Assembly (NCBI GenBank): GCA_949987565.1
Contig: OX465104.1
Span: 1,500,590-1,564,589, forward strand
Length of the DNA: 64,000 nucleotides
Reading direction: 5' to 3'
From: Luidia sarsii
Taxonomy: Eukaryota; Echinodermata; Asteroidea; Paxillosida; Luidiidae
Shown: in pieces, positions 46,555 through 57,506 of the stretch
How positions within the stretch are numbered: the first letter of the stretch is position 1
Layout: each line of letters starts with the position of its first letter
Program-made: the position numbers and the translations under genes
The notes under the pieces: model-generated
Seen by the model: only the letters and a program-made list of their open reading frames with translations
Databases searched by the model: none
What the model was told of the DNA's origin: nothing

Positions 46555-47065
46555 CTATCTCTCACCTACTCTCTCTCTCTTACATCCTCTCCCTCTCTCT
46601 TCCTCCCACTCTCTCTCATCTCTCCACCCCCTCTCCCCTCTCTCTATCTCCCCTTTCTCTATCTCTCCCTCCCCTCTCTTTCCTTCCCTCCCTCCCCCTC
46701 TCTCTCCCTCTGTCCTCTCTCTCTATCTCTCCCCCATCTCTCTTTCCATCCTTACCTCTCCCCCTCTCTCTCCCCTCTCTCCCCTCTCTCTCCCCTCTCT
46801 CCCCTCTCTCCCTTTCCCTCTCTCTCCCTCTCTCTCTTTCCCTACCTCTCCCCCTCTCTCTCCCTCTGTACCCTCTCTCGCTCCCTCTCTCTTTCCCTCC
46901 CTACCTATCCCCTCTCTCTCTCCCCTCTCTCCCCTCTTTCCCCTCTCCCCTCTCTCCCCTCTCTCTCCCCCTCTCCCCCCTCTCCTCCCCCCTCTCCCCT
47001 CTCTCCACTCCTTCTCTCTCACCTCTCTCCCCTCTCTCCCCCCTATATCTCCCCTCTCTCGCTCA
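46555..47065. repeat. CT-rich tract
   Basis: CTCTCTCCCCTCTC repeats, with near-duplicate blocks around CTTTCCCT(C/A)CCTA. Confidence 0.85.
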
Positions 47066-47129
47066 GTCCTGGGTGCAGCCGATTAGAAGACGGTCATTTC
47101 GTAGAAAATTGGGGGGGGAATAAAACAAG

Positions 47130-47470
47130 TGTGGGGGAGTTGATGAGTATCACAGACTCAGATCTCTGTCCCTGCGTTGAAATCCAGACTCGTGTTTATC
47201 TCATCAATGACCTTGATGTGACAGGTCCATCCTAGTCCACCCACTTGAACTTGATCATCATCATCTGGTGACCTACCTCATCGACTACCAGTTCTATTAT
47301 TTTGAAATAGTGCGTGGGAAGGACAGGGGGGTATCGCAGACACAGAACTCTGTCCGTTTGGTGAAATCCAGACCCATGGTCACGTCATCAGTGACTGTAA
47401 TGTGACAGGTCAGCCCTGTCCACCCACTTGAACTCGATCACCCGGATCCGGTGACGTACCTCACCAACCG
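47130..47470. repeat. Two tandem copies of a ~180-bp repeat
   Basis: GAAATCCAGACTC / GAAATCCAGACCC, ATGTGACAGGTC and CCACCCACTTGAACT(T/C)GATCA occur in the same order in both halves. Confidence 0.75.
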
Positions 47471-47724
47471 TCAGGTTCGGATACGTTTTGTGGTGCCGTG
47501 ACTTACACGATTGAATAACGGTAAAGCGTGCCCACAGAGGAACGGTGAAATTGAAACGGTTACTAGACGATGTTCTCTCCGACAACTGAATCTAGCGAGT
47601 TCGGCGAAATGCTCACTTTCTTGCCTGTATTGTGAATGACAAAAAATGCCTTCGAATCTTTTTTTAGAATCGTATTCTTGACAGCTATGGCAGGAGGTTG
47701 GTGATAATTGGTGATACCATTTGA

Positions 47725-48700
47725 AGGTTTGCGGTGACACCATGTATAAAGGTCTCTTAAAGAAGAGGAGTGTGGTTCTGAAAAGAACCTGAGTGATAAC
47801 TCTATAGGAGGGTTTGCAGTGACACCATATATAAGGTCCCTTAAAGAAGAGGTGTGGTTCTGAAAAGAACCTGAGTGATAACTCTATAGGAGGGTTTGCG
47901 GTGACACCATGTATAAGGTCTCTTAAAGAAGAGGTGTGGTTCTGAAAAGAACCTGAGTGGTAACTCTATAGGAGGGTTTGCGGTGACACCGTGTATAAGG
48001 TCTCTTAAAGAAGAGGTGTGGTTCTGAAAAGAACCTGAGTGATAACTCTATAGGAGGGTTTGTGGTGACACCATGTATAAGGTCTCTTAAAGAAGAGGTG
48101 TGGTTCTGAAAAGAACCTGAGTGATAACTCTATAGTAGGGTTTGTGGTGACACCATATATAAGGTCTCTTAAAGAAGAGGTATGGTTCCGAAAAGAACCT
48201 GAGTGGTAACTCTATAGGAGGGTTTGCGGTGACACCATGTATAAGGTCTCTTAAAGAAGAGGTATGGTTCTGAAAAGAACCTGAGTGATAACTTTATAGG
48301 AGGGTTTGCGGTGACACCATGTATAAGATCTCTTAAAGAAGAGGTATGGTTCTGAAAAGAACCTGAGTGGTAACTCTATAGGAGGGTTTGTGGTGAAACC
48401 ATGTATAAGGTCTCTTAAAGAAGAGGTGTGGTTCTGAAAAGAACCTGAGTGATAACTCTATAGGAGGGTTTGCGGTGAAACCATGTATAAGGTCTCTTAA
48501 AGAAGAGGTGTGGTTCTGAAAAGAACCTGAGTGATAACTATATAGGAGGGTTTGCGGTGACACCATGTATATGGTCTCTTAAAGAAGAGGTGTGGTTCTG
48601 AAAAGAATCTGAGTGATAACTCTATAGGAGGGTTTGTGGTGACACCATGTATATGGTCTCTTAAAAAAGAGGTATGATTCTGTCACCGCAAACCTTCCTA
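47725..48700 (-). repeat. 82-bp satellite array 2, ~11 units, opposite orientation
   Basis: Reverse complement of array 1 (GGTTTGCGGTGACACCATGT … TCTGAAAAGAACCTGAGTG). It ends with an inverted half unit (GTCACCGCAAACCTTCC) and the same ATATTGATTCACCCACCATG flank that ends array 1. Confidence 0.9.
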
Positions 48701-49129
48701 TATTGATTCACCCACCATGCAAAGCCTTAAGTCTTATTGATACCATTTGACACATCTTTTTTTTCGATACGGAGTGTGGCTCTGAAAAGAGCTAGATTTG
48801 CGATCGGGTTAGTAAACAATGTTCTCTCTGTCACCTGAATCTAACGAGTTCGGAGAAATGCTCCTAATTTCTTGCCCGTGTTGTGAAGTCTGGCGAGGTT
48901 TTTGTTTTGTGGACACGCTGTGGTGGTTCGGACGGTTGAGATCTTCCCAACCGATCTCCCATAATGTCCCTTCGCACGCATGGTCGGATTTCCGGCACCG
49001 AGGGATCTTTCGTAATTATCCCTGTGAACGAGCCACGGCATTTATTGCCGGAATTAAAGAGCAGTAAAGAGAAACGCGGAAAACGAGAATTTCAGGTGTG
49101 ATGCGATTTGGTTTACGTCCGTGAGAGTG

Positions 49130-49860
49130 TATTCCAACGAGGGTTTGCCCTACCTCGACGTGTAGTCAGCACTGTATGCTCAGTGCTTTGCCCGATTGCC
49201 TGGTGATTTGCATCGGTGAGAATGTCATTCAATGAGTTTGCCCTTCACTGTCGTATAGTCAGCACTGTATGCTCAGTGCTTTGGCCGATTGCCTGGTGAT
49301 TTGCGTCGGTGAGAATGTCATTCAATGAGGGTTTGCCCTTCCCCGACGTGTAGTCAGCACTGTATGCTCAGTCCTTTGCCCGATTGCCTGGTGATTTGCG
49401 TCGGTTAGAATGTAATTCAATGAGTGTTTGCCCTACCTCGACGTATAGTCAGCACTGTATACTCAGTGCTTTGCCCGATTGCCTGGTGATTTGCATCGGT
49501 GAGAATGTCATTCAATGAGTTTGCCCTTCACTGTCGTATAGTCAGCACTGTATGCTCAGTGCTTTGGCCGATTGCCTGGTGATTTGCGTCGGTGAGAATG
49601 TCATTCAATGAGGGTTTGCCCTTCCCCGACGTGTAGTCAGCACTGTATGCTCAGTCCTTTGCCCGATTGCCTGGTGATTTGCGTCGGTTAGAATGTAATT
49701 CAATGAGTGTTTGCCCTACCTCGACGTATAGTCAGCACTGTATACTCAGTGCTTTGCCCGATTGCCTGGTGATTTGCATCGGTGAGAATGTCATTCAATG
49801 AGTTTGCCCTATCCCGACTTGCATGGTTAGCACTGTTTGCAAGATTGCCTGGTTGAAAAA
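49130..49860 (-). repeat. ~94-bp satellite with 283-bp higher-order unit, derived from the SINE-B tail
   Basis: Units carry GTTTGCCCT, CGACGTGTAGTCAGCACTGT, GCTCAGTGCTTTGCCCGATT and GCCTGGTGATTTGC. Identical markers recur 283 bp apart (49191, 49474, 49757). The right end runs into a SINE-B head complement (GGATTCAAACCCACGACTGC) at 49870-49915. Confidence 0.85.
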
Positions 49861-50509
49861 AAACCTACAGTCACCTCGGGTAGGATTCAAACCCACGACT
49901 GCTTTCAGACGCACTGAATTTTTTTGATACTCGACATAATTATTAGTGTACTCCTTAGGCCCGACACAATATGAAATGAGGCGGTGAAAAGGTTACAATC
50001 TGCTTACTGGGCTAAATAATCCAAACTGAAAATATCAAGCATTTTGACAGCTCAATCCTAGCGGGACCCATCTCAAAGAAATGAATCTGCTGACGAGGAA
50101 GGTCCTCTAGAATCTCTAATAGATATCCCCATACTACCAAAGGAAAGGAAGATTTACTGATAAATTCTTGTATAAACTTGAACCCGGTACTTAACGTACC
50201 GGATGAAAAGAAATGCCCTCGAATCTTTTTAAAATTCGAATTCTCGGCAGCCTTTTCAAGAGATAGATGGTATGCGGTGACACGGAGTGTGGCTTTGAAA
50301 AGAGCCCTTGCGCCAATGGGATCAATTTATGCCATCACGCCCCGTTCGGCATCAGTCGAGGAGATCATCCAAGCGACCGAACCAACCTTCCGATCCCCCC
50401 TCCCCTCCCCGACCGAAGATTGCAGCATATGACATCAGACACTTCCACTTCCACCGTGCAAACCTTTAAATCTTATCTAGCTATGGCAGAAATGAATAGC
50501 ATTCATTAC

Positions 50510-52218
50510 ACTGTGAACTGGTTCTACCAGGGAGGTATTAGGCTCTTTGGGTGACTGTGAACTGGTTCTACCATGGAGGTATTGGGCTCTTTGGGTGACT
50601 GTGAACTGGTTCTACCAGGCAGGTACTAGGCTCTTTGGGTGACTGTGAACTGGTTCTACGAGGGAGGTATTAGGCTCTTTTGATGACTGTGAACTGGTTC
50701 TACCAGGGAGGTATTAGGCTCTTTGGGTGACCGTGAACTGGTTCTACCAGGGAGGTATTAGGCTCTTTGGGTGTCTGTGAACTGGTTCTACTAGGGAGGT
50801 ATTAGGCTCTTTGGGTGACTGTGAACTGGTTCTACCAGGGAGGTATTAGGCTCTTTGGGTGACTGTGAACTGGTTCTACCAGGGAGGTATTAGGCTCTTT
50901 GGGTGACTGGGAACTGGTTCTACCAGGGAGGTATTAGGCTCTTTGGGTGACTGTGAACTGGTTCTACCAGGCAGGTACTAGGCTCTTTGGGTGACTGTAA
51001 ACTGGTTCTACGAGGGAGGTATTAGGCTCTTTTGATGACTGTGAACTGGTTCTACCAGGGAGGTATTAGGCTCTTTGGGTGACTGGGAACTGGTTCTACC
51101 AGGGAGGTATTAGGCTCTTTGGGTGACTGTGAACTGGTTCTACCAGGCAGGTACTAGGCTCTTTGGGTGACTGTAAACTGGTTCTACGAGGGAGGTATTA
51201 GGCTCTTTTGATGACTTGGAACTGGTTCTACCAGGGAGGTATTAGGCTCTTTTGGTGACCGTGAACTGGTTCTACCAGGGAGGTATTAGGCTCTTTGGGT
51301 GACTGTGAACTGGTTCTACCAGGGAGGTATTAGGCTCTTTGGGTGACTGTGAACTGGTTCTACCAGGGAGGTATTAGGCTCTTTGGGTGACCGTGAACTG
51401 GTTCTACCAGGCAGGTACTAGGCTCTTTGGGTGACTGTAAACTGGTTCTACGAGGGAGGTATTAGGCTCTTTGGGTGACTGTGAACTGGTTCTACCAGGG
51501 AGGTATTAGGCTCTTTGGGTGACCGTGAACTGGTTCTACCAGGGAGGTATTAGGCTCTTTGGGTGACTGGGAACTGGTTCTACCAGGGAGGTATTAGGCT
51601 CTTTGGGTGACTGTGAACTGGTTCTACCAGGGAGGTATTAGGCTCTTTGGGTGACTGTGAACTGGTTCTACCAGGGAGGTATTAGGCTCTTTGGGTGACT
51701 GGGAACTGGTTCTACCAGGGAGGTACTAGGCTCTTTGGGTGACTGTGAACTGGTTCTACCAGGGAGGTATTAGGCTCTTTGAGTGACTGTAAACTGGTTC
51801 TACCAGGGAGGTATTAGGCTCTTTGGGTGTCTGTGAACTGGTTCTACCAGGGAGGTATTAGGCTCTTTGGGTGACTGTGAACTGGTTCTACCAGGGAGGT
51901 ATTAGGCTCTTTGAGTGACTGTGAACTGGTTCTACCAGGGAGGTATTAGGCTCTATGGGTGACTGTGAACTGGTTCTACCAGGGAGGTATTAGGCTCTTT
52001 GGGTGACTGTGAACTGGTTCTACCAGGGAGGTATTAGGCTCTTTGGGTGACTGTGAACTGGTTCTACCAGGGAGGTATTAGGCTCTTTGGGTGTCTGTGA
52101 ACTGGTTCTACCAGGAAGGTATTAGGCTCTTTGGGTGACTGTGAACTGGTTCTACCAGGGAGGTATTAGGCTCTTTGGGTGACTGTGAACTGGTTCTACC
52201 AGGGAGGTATTAGGCGAG
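50510..52218. repeat. 44-bp satellite (GTGAACTGGTTCTACCAGGGAGGTATTAGGCTCTTTGGGTGACT), ~39 units
   Basis: Regular 44-bp units. Variant trios (CAGGCAGGTACTAGG, then GACTGTAAACTGG, CTACGAGGG, CTTTTGATGACT) repeat in order at 50.6, 50.97, 51.15 and 51.41 kb, showing higher-order duplication. It ends at a small inverted repeat TATTAGGCGAGCCTAATA. Confidence 0.9.
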
Positions 52219-52310
52219 CCTAATACTTCTATGGTTCTACTATGGCGGTTCCTTGTTTCGTATTGATTTTTGTTTCCATACGTGCTGCGTGTTTTACACG
52301 TCCTCTTTTG

Positions 52311-52666
52311 AGGGCCCTATTCAACATTGGTAAAGGTCAAAAGATTGCCACAGTTTGTGCGTTAAACCAGTAAACATTCAACAACAAAAAAAACCTGCGA
52401 AGGTTTTAGCTCAAATGGAAATCTGAGAAAGTAGAACAAGGCAAACAGACCCTTACGGTTTACGCACCGTTCTGTAGTGTAAGAAATAGTTTATTACGCG
52501 CGAGTAATTAAGGTATTTGTCAATGTTTGAGTAAACAAGTACAGCATCCCAGACCATAAGATTTCAACTTGAGGATTCTATCATGACTATCTACAAACTG
52601 TGTAAATTAGAAGGAAATCTGTGGACGTCGATGTTTTCCGATCTTCCCAATGTTGTATTGGGTCTC
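52311..52666. mobile_element. TTAA MITE copy beside the assembly gap
   Basis: Begins AGGGCCCTATTCAACATTGG and ends CCAATGTTGTATTGGGTCT, 14 bp before the N run at 52680. Confidence 0.7.
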
Positions 52667-52679
52667 TAAGATGGCAGTA

Positions 52680-52879
52680 NNNNNNNNNNNNNNNNNNNNN
52701 NNNNNNNNNNNNNNNNNNNNNNNNNNNNNNNNNNNNNNNNNNNNNNNNNNNNNNNNNNNNNNNNNNNNNNNNNNNNNNNNNNNNNNNNNNNNNNNNNNNN
52801 NNNNNNNNNNNNNNNNNNNNNNNNNNNNNNNNNNNNNNNNNNNNNNNNNNNNNNNNNNNNNNNNNNNNNNNNNNNNNNN
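52680..52879. other. Assembly gap (200 N)
   Basis: Exactly 200 N beside the TTAA MITE, inside the probable MAD1-like gene. Missing exons could lie here if the true gap is larger. Confidence 0.99.
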
Positions 52880-53082
52880 ATTGGTCATGTTGGTAGAGGT
52901 CTGAATCAGGCCGGTTTAATAACCCCCTGAGCTTGGCAAGTTGGACCGATCCTAGTTGGATGGTGAGCAGTCTGAGCTCAGTGTGTGTCTAAGACAGGCA
53001 TGGGCCGATCTCGGTCTAGGTTGGTCATCGGAGCCCCTCCGTCCCTTTTCCTTTCCCCCCGAGTCCCCCGCCGGACACAAAC

Positions 53083-54065
53083 CTCTCGACTGTGGCGCTC
53101 CTTCTCCGCGCTCCTCTCAAACTCCAGTCGGGAGCGCTTGTGGCCGGCCTGGATCCCTTCCATCTCGGCCTCCAGCTTGGCGATGCGACTCTGGGCCGAC
53201 AGGAGCTCCCCCTCCCTCTCCCGGCTGCGCTGGTCCTTCTTGTGCCTCTCTGTGGGAACGAGGGGGGTTGGGATGAAAGGGGGATTGCAAAACCATCGGG
53301 GAAGGATAAGTACCGAGACAGCGAGTGGAAGGTTTGCGGTGACATCATGTTTAAAACATCTCCTTACACGTTAACCATTGGTTGTCTTTTAGGGTTTATA
53401 CACTGCAAGGAAACAGCAAGTGTCACGTCAACTCCTTTGACGAGAAGAAAAGGTGCCGTGCCACTACGCCTTGGCACAAACAGGGGTGTGAAAAACCACA
53501 CACACAAAACGCTGAAACCAGCCTGCAAAAAGCTGAAACTTGAAAGTTCTTATACTTTTATTTGCAAATGTTGCAATTTGCAACATTTTTGTATATCACC
53601 TTAATACTTTTATTTTAACAAAAAAGCTGAAATTCAGAGTAAAAATCTTTTTGAAAAAGCTGAAATCGGCTAAAAAAGCTGAGATCTCACACCCTGCACA
53701 AACTACATGTAGAACTTAGCTACGGCTTCAATACCATTTTTCTAGCCACAGAAACAAAATTCATACTCTTTTTTTTTTCGCAGTGGCTGTTGTTACGGCA
53801 GTCGTCCGTGTGGTTCCCTGTCTTCACAGTATTTGTCAGGATGTTTAGCTCTTGGAACCAGACTATCAGCTAATAGACTGGTTCAACCAGCCTGCAATGC
53901 TGACGAAATACAATCAAGTCAGGGAACCACACGGACAACTGCCGTAACAACAGCCACTGCATTTTTTTTTTAGTTTCTGAGTCACTGACCGATATCTTCG
54001 GCGATGTAGTTCTTAAACTCCCCCATCATCCGGAACACAGTGGTGTTGTCATCTGGGCTGTTCAT
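53083..54065 (-). CDS. MAD1L1: MAD1-like mitotic spindle assembly checkpoint protein, first two coding exons (partial)
   Basis: Minus-strand exon 1 is 54065-53990 (25 codons plus one base), starting MNSPDDNTTVFRMMGEFKN. It ends at donor G|GTCAGT. Exon 2 is 53249-53083, from acceptor CCCACAG to donor GAG|GTTTGT; it adds two bases plus exactly 55 codons, so the phases join. Exon 2 is a charged coiled coil whose segment SRIAKLEAEMEGIQAGHKRS continues RLEFERSA. This lines up without gaps with the early coiled coil of vertebrate MAD1 (…SHKRARVELERAA). The exon 1 pattern N-T-x-V-(F/L) also fits the MAD1 N-terminus. MAD1 recruits MAD2 to unattached kinetochores. The linker between the two conserved blocks is shorter than in human MAD1, so a small phase-neutral exon could be missing. 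The rest of the gene (several hundred codons) must lie to the left; I see no further exon, and a gap at 52680-52879 is close by. Exon assignment is firm; the family name is from motif memory. Confidence 0.78.
53782..53959. mobile_element. 178-bp MITE with 40-bp inverted repeats, in MAD1-like intron 1
   Basis: The ends CAGTGGCTGTTGTTACGGCA… are inverted over 40 bp with one mismatch. No clear TSD is visible because both flanks are T-rich. It ends 30 bp from the exon 1 donor. Confidence 0.7.
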
Positions 54066-54707
54066 GGTGAATGACAGCGCCCTCTACTGCCAATGTGCAG
54101 CAAATACTGAAATTGTGAAAATAAAACAAACCAGGTTGCTTTCAAGTAAGTAGTAATAATATTGTTTTGTTTTGTTTTCAGGAGACCTCGGCACTTTGAT
54201 CCTAGCACAAATACTAGCACTACCAGGATCCTACACTGCTACTGTCGCCCGACCCCTCTAAAATTTAATAAAAGGGCTACTTTGGGGTCCAACTTCCAAG
54301 GAATGGTTGGCGACTTTACTAGTGAAGTTAGTCTTTACTTACTCGTTACGTTATTACTGATTTGAGTTTTTCCAATATACTTCGTAATTTAGTGATATTG
54401 AGCCCTACTCACAGTCACACCTCACCGAGAGCTACAGCAAAGTGTTACATCACCTAAACAGAATTTCGTCTGATAAGCCTACCTCCTGAAGAAACGGTGA
54501 CAGCTTGTTCCAGCAACCAACTAAAGTTAAAAACTAACTCAAGCGCGCCGCCATTTTCTTTTCCCGACCTCTGCCGCGGTGCATTGTGGATCGAAAACAA
54601 CTATTCGATACAGGGATCCCTCCGAGCCGACCCACCGTTAGAGGCGCGCAGTTTTCCTCCGGAGCGATCCCTGCTCGTAAGCTGCAGGGTTTTTCAATAA
54701 TATCAAG
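54066..54707. promoter_or_regulatory. Probable bidirectional promoter between MAD1-like gene and NDUFA6
   Basis: The two start codons point away from each other across 642 bp. The NDUFA6-proximal part (54535-54700) is CpG-rich and has a YY1-type GCCGCCATTTTC (54547-54558). A second GATGGCG motif sits on the NDUFA6 ATG itself, as is common for TATA-less housekeeping promoters. No TATA box is obvious. The MAD1-proximal half is AT-rich with an imperfect inverted GCGCCCTCTA motif. Confidence 0.6.
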
Positions 54708-57506
54708 ATGGCGTCTCACGCGTCGAGAGCGGCCGCTGTGGCCAGGCAGGTCAAACCGATGATGTCCAACAACCCTGAGGCAGCCAGGAGGCGGGTCATA
54801 CAGCTCTACAAGGCCTGGTACAGAGAGCTGCCGGAAACCGGTGAGACAAAATGACGAACGGGACCTGGTTTGGGAGGTCTCGGAAAAGCACAACCCGGCG
54901 TTGTTGCCGGTCGTTTGAACGGGCTGGTCCGAGTAACTTGGCCCCAATTGGCTATCATTAATAGTAATACTAATTACTAAGAAACACGGGTCTTACAAGT
55001 ACAAGTGAAATGAAATCGGATTATGCTACAAGTACTACAGTACAAGATTATAGACATTGTCTGGCACAACTACTCACTTGCCGAAAAAAATGAAATGAAA
55101 CACAATTTGTTTACCCAACTTGACAAGTTAACTTAAGTTAAAGTATTAAACTTTACAGATTTCCCCCCAAGCCAAATCTGATAATAATATCGTGTTTTTG
55201 TGATGCGTACGAAATACATCGTGTACCTTAAGCCTACTACTAGTACTATTAATACTAAATAATACTAGGAATAATGAAGTGCATGTTTTGTAGAAATTGT
55301 ACATGCTGCGTGCTGGCACTGCCGACCGCTGTCCGGTTGACACATGTCACATGTCATGACGTATACATTCATTAGACGTCAATAACTCAATGCTGCGTCA
55401 TTCGTCACGAAACCATAGTTTTTGGTGATAGGCATACCTATTTTGGGGGCAAGTGGTTATGTCACACACACAGTATAATTTTTCTGGTTTTACGTCAACT
55501 CAGTCCGTGACCAACTCGGTCCGTAACCAACTCAGTCCGGAAAATCAATGTAACCCTAACCCTAACCCTAACCCAACCCTAACCTCGTGATCGTTTTGCT
55601 GCATTTTCCCATAGGGACCGAGTTGGTCTCGGACCGAGTTTACTTACACCCCATTTTTCTACATGAATAATGATATTGATAGTTGGTCTATTGTGCTTTG
55701 GATTTATGTCTTTTTTTCCACCATTTGACATTGGCTCAGTGAGGGTATTAAACCAAAATCTTTCCCCATTATATTGATTTCTCCTCCCTATTTCAAGTAG
55801 TAGTAGCACTCATCCATGGTCTGGGCAATAATTCTATCATTGCCTTGTCTTTCTATTTCTCTTCCAGTGCGGCAATTTCAGCTGGACATGACCGTCAAGC
55901 AGTGCAGAGTGAAACTGCGGGAGATGTTCATGAAGAACGCGCACATCAAAGATCCGAGGGCAATAGACCTCCTTGTCATCAAGGTAGGTAGAGCGACTAG
56001 GTCTATGCCTTCCCGAGTTGACATCATCATGGTGGAAAACTTAGTTCACAGGCATGCAACTTTTCCGCGGATCCGCGGATTTCCGGTTTTTTTTAATTCG
56101 GCCGTAAAAAAAAATGTGTACATTTTTTTTTTAAATGCATATCTGGATATTTCTTCTCCCCTAACTATTATTTAAAACACATGCTGAGATCAGGTTAAAA
56201 AACTCTGATGTTTACTTTTCATTTTGTGTAAACAAAAACAAAAATCAATTTTCTGGGTGTATGCCTTGAAAAAGGTTAAAATCTGTCACTCAGCTTTAAG
56301 TCCTAAGTTGTCACAAACTGCTCAGATCGCACCAAAATTTTCCCGGGCCATTAAGTGGGCCCCAAACCACATGTCGTAAGGGCTTCGTGCTTCGCGCTTG
56401 CAGTTTCATTCGGACATTTTCCTCTTTTTTAACAATTCAAGAGTTGCATGCCTGAGTCCAGATTTGACGACGAAATACACTAAAGATGTAGTTTGTTTGG
56501 GATTCAACATCATGGTATATCAGTGAGGCGACGCGGTACCCGCCGCTATACAATATTCAAATCCGCCACACGACCTCGACCAGCTCAGTGCTCAAGTGGT
56601 TAAGACGTCTGCACTAGAAAGCGGGAGTCGCGGGTTCGAATCCCGCCCGAACTGCCTGGATTTGTTTCATCAGGCATCGGGCAAAGCACTGAGCGCTCAG
56701 TGCTTATCACGTCGAACAGGGCAAACCCTCGTTGAATAACATTCTCCTGGACCCAAACATCAGGCCCTCCAATATCTGTTTAAAAATGTTTGTCTGTCAT
56801 CTGTACAGGCTACAGGGTATAGAGTCTCTTGGCCATCGGAAAGATGATGTCCGCCTCAGCAGGGAGAAACTGTGGATTAAGCGTCTCCGCAATATACAAC
56901 CCTATGGCCTTAATATTCAGGAAGGGAATGACTAATCCTCACTCCGTTAATCCCTCTTTTATTCATCTTCTCTTTCCCTTTCCCCTTTGATCTCCCACCT
57001 TCCTCCTGTCCCTTTGATCCTCCCCACCCTTTTGTTTGTTTCCCCTTTGATCTCCCCTCCCTTCGTGTGTACGTCTGCATCCCACTCCCTTCCCTTTTGT
57101 CCTTCATCAACCTTATGTCATGTGTGTCAGGGCTTGTTTCATGTGTGTATGTCCTTGTCACTTTACCTTTGAGAAAGGTCCGGCTGGGATCAAAACGTCA
57201 GGCCCTCTATTTTTTGAGATTTTGGGCTGGATAGCTCAGATGGAAGAGCACCGGTACGCTAATCCAGAGGTCTCGGGTTCAAGTCCCGGTCCAGTCAAAA
57301 GTTTTCTTTGCAAATTTTTTCAATTTGTTGACAATTTTAAGAGTTTTTAAATTTGTGTTGTTTGAAACTTGCCGCAGGGTAAGATGGAGCTTGAGGAGAC
57401 CATCTGCGTCTGGAAGCAGCGCACGCACATCATGCGCTACTTCAAGGAGTCGGAGAAACCACAGAAGACCGACTTCCTCTCCAAATTCTACGAGGGGAAA
57501 GATTGA
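54708..57506 (+). CDS. NDUFA6: NADH dehydrogenase [ubiquinone] 1 alpha subcomplex subunit 6 (complex I B14, LYR family), three exons
   Basis: Coding exons are 54708-54840, 55868-55983 and 57378-57506 (TGA at 57504-57506). They join in phase to give 125 residues, close to the animal family length of about 128. Donors are GTGAGA and GTAGGT; acceptors end CTTCCAG and GCCGCAG. I recognise the family from conserved blocks: [10 protein letters not shown] and QFQLDMTVK near residues 36-54, [24 protein letters not shown] across the exon 2/3 join, VWKQRTH, and C-terminal [11 protein letters not shown]. The protein is a peripheral-arm accessory subunit of mitochondrial complex I that binds the acyl carrier protein through its LYR helix. 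Here the LYR tripeptide reads L33-Y34-K35. The ATG follows a good context (CAAGATGG) and opens the conserved frame. Intron 1 holds telomere-like repeats; intron 2 holds a MITE and two SINEs. The gene is divergent from a MAD1-like gene 642 bp away. Confidence 0.95.
55553..55587. repeat. Interstitial telomere-like repeat (CCCTAA)n
   Basis: About five units of the animal telomere repeat, one imperfect (CCCAACCCTAACC). It lies between oppositely oriented copies of GACCAACTCGGTCC (55510-55540 and 55617-55640), in NDUFA6 intron 1. Confidence 0.75.
56049..56454. mobile_element. DNA transposon with CAGGCATGCAACT ends, uninterrupted 406-bp copy
   Basis: Same ends and internal sequence (GGATATTTCTTCTCCC, TTTCATTCGGACATTTTCCT) as the larger copy. 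The flanks are AGTTCA and AGTCCA, a 6-bp duplication with one mismatch. It lies in NDUFA6 intron 2. Confidence 0.75.
56528..56750 (+). repeat. tRNA-Ser-like SINE (SINE-B), intact copy
   Basis: The head contains CAAGTGGTTAAGACG and ACTAGAAA, matching the D arm and anticodon loop of tRNA-Ser(AGA), then the B box GGGTTCGAATCCC. The long variable arm is lost. The tail reads CATCGGGCAAAGCACTGAGC and ends near CCCTCGTTGAAT. It lies in NDUFA6 intron 2, and is a retroposon rather than a working tRNA gene. Confidence 0.75.
57225..57360 (+). repeat. tRNA-Lys-like SINE (SINE-A), full head plus tail
   Basis: Bases 57225-57296 fold as a tRNA: 5' GGCTGGA pairs with 3' TCCAGTC, with D arm TAGCTCAGATGG and T arm CGGGTTCAAGTCCCG. 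The head resembles tRNA-Lys, but the anticodon position reads GCT and the base before it is C instead of the universal T. It is therefore a SINE head, not a functional tRNA. The tail AAAGTTTTCTTTGC is shared with copies at 30.8 and 43.6 kb. It lies just before NDUFA6 exon 3. Confidence 0.7.

Noticed and set aside
53016..53276. Plus-strand frames over 52956-53604
   Set aside because: They are antisense shadows of the MAD1-like exon 2, which has matching splice sites and a family match on the minus strand.
57225..57296. Functional tRNA gene
   Set aside because: It folds well, but the base before the anticodon is C instead of T, the anticodon stem has mismatches, and it carries the SINE tail.
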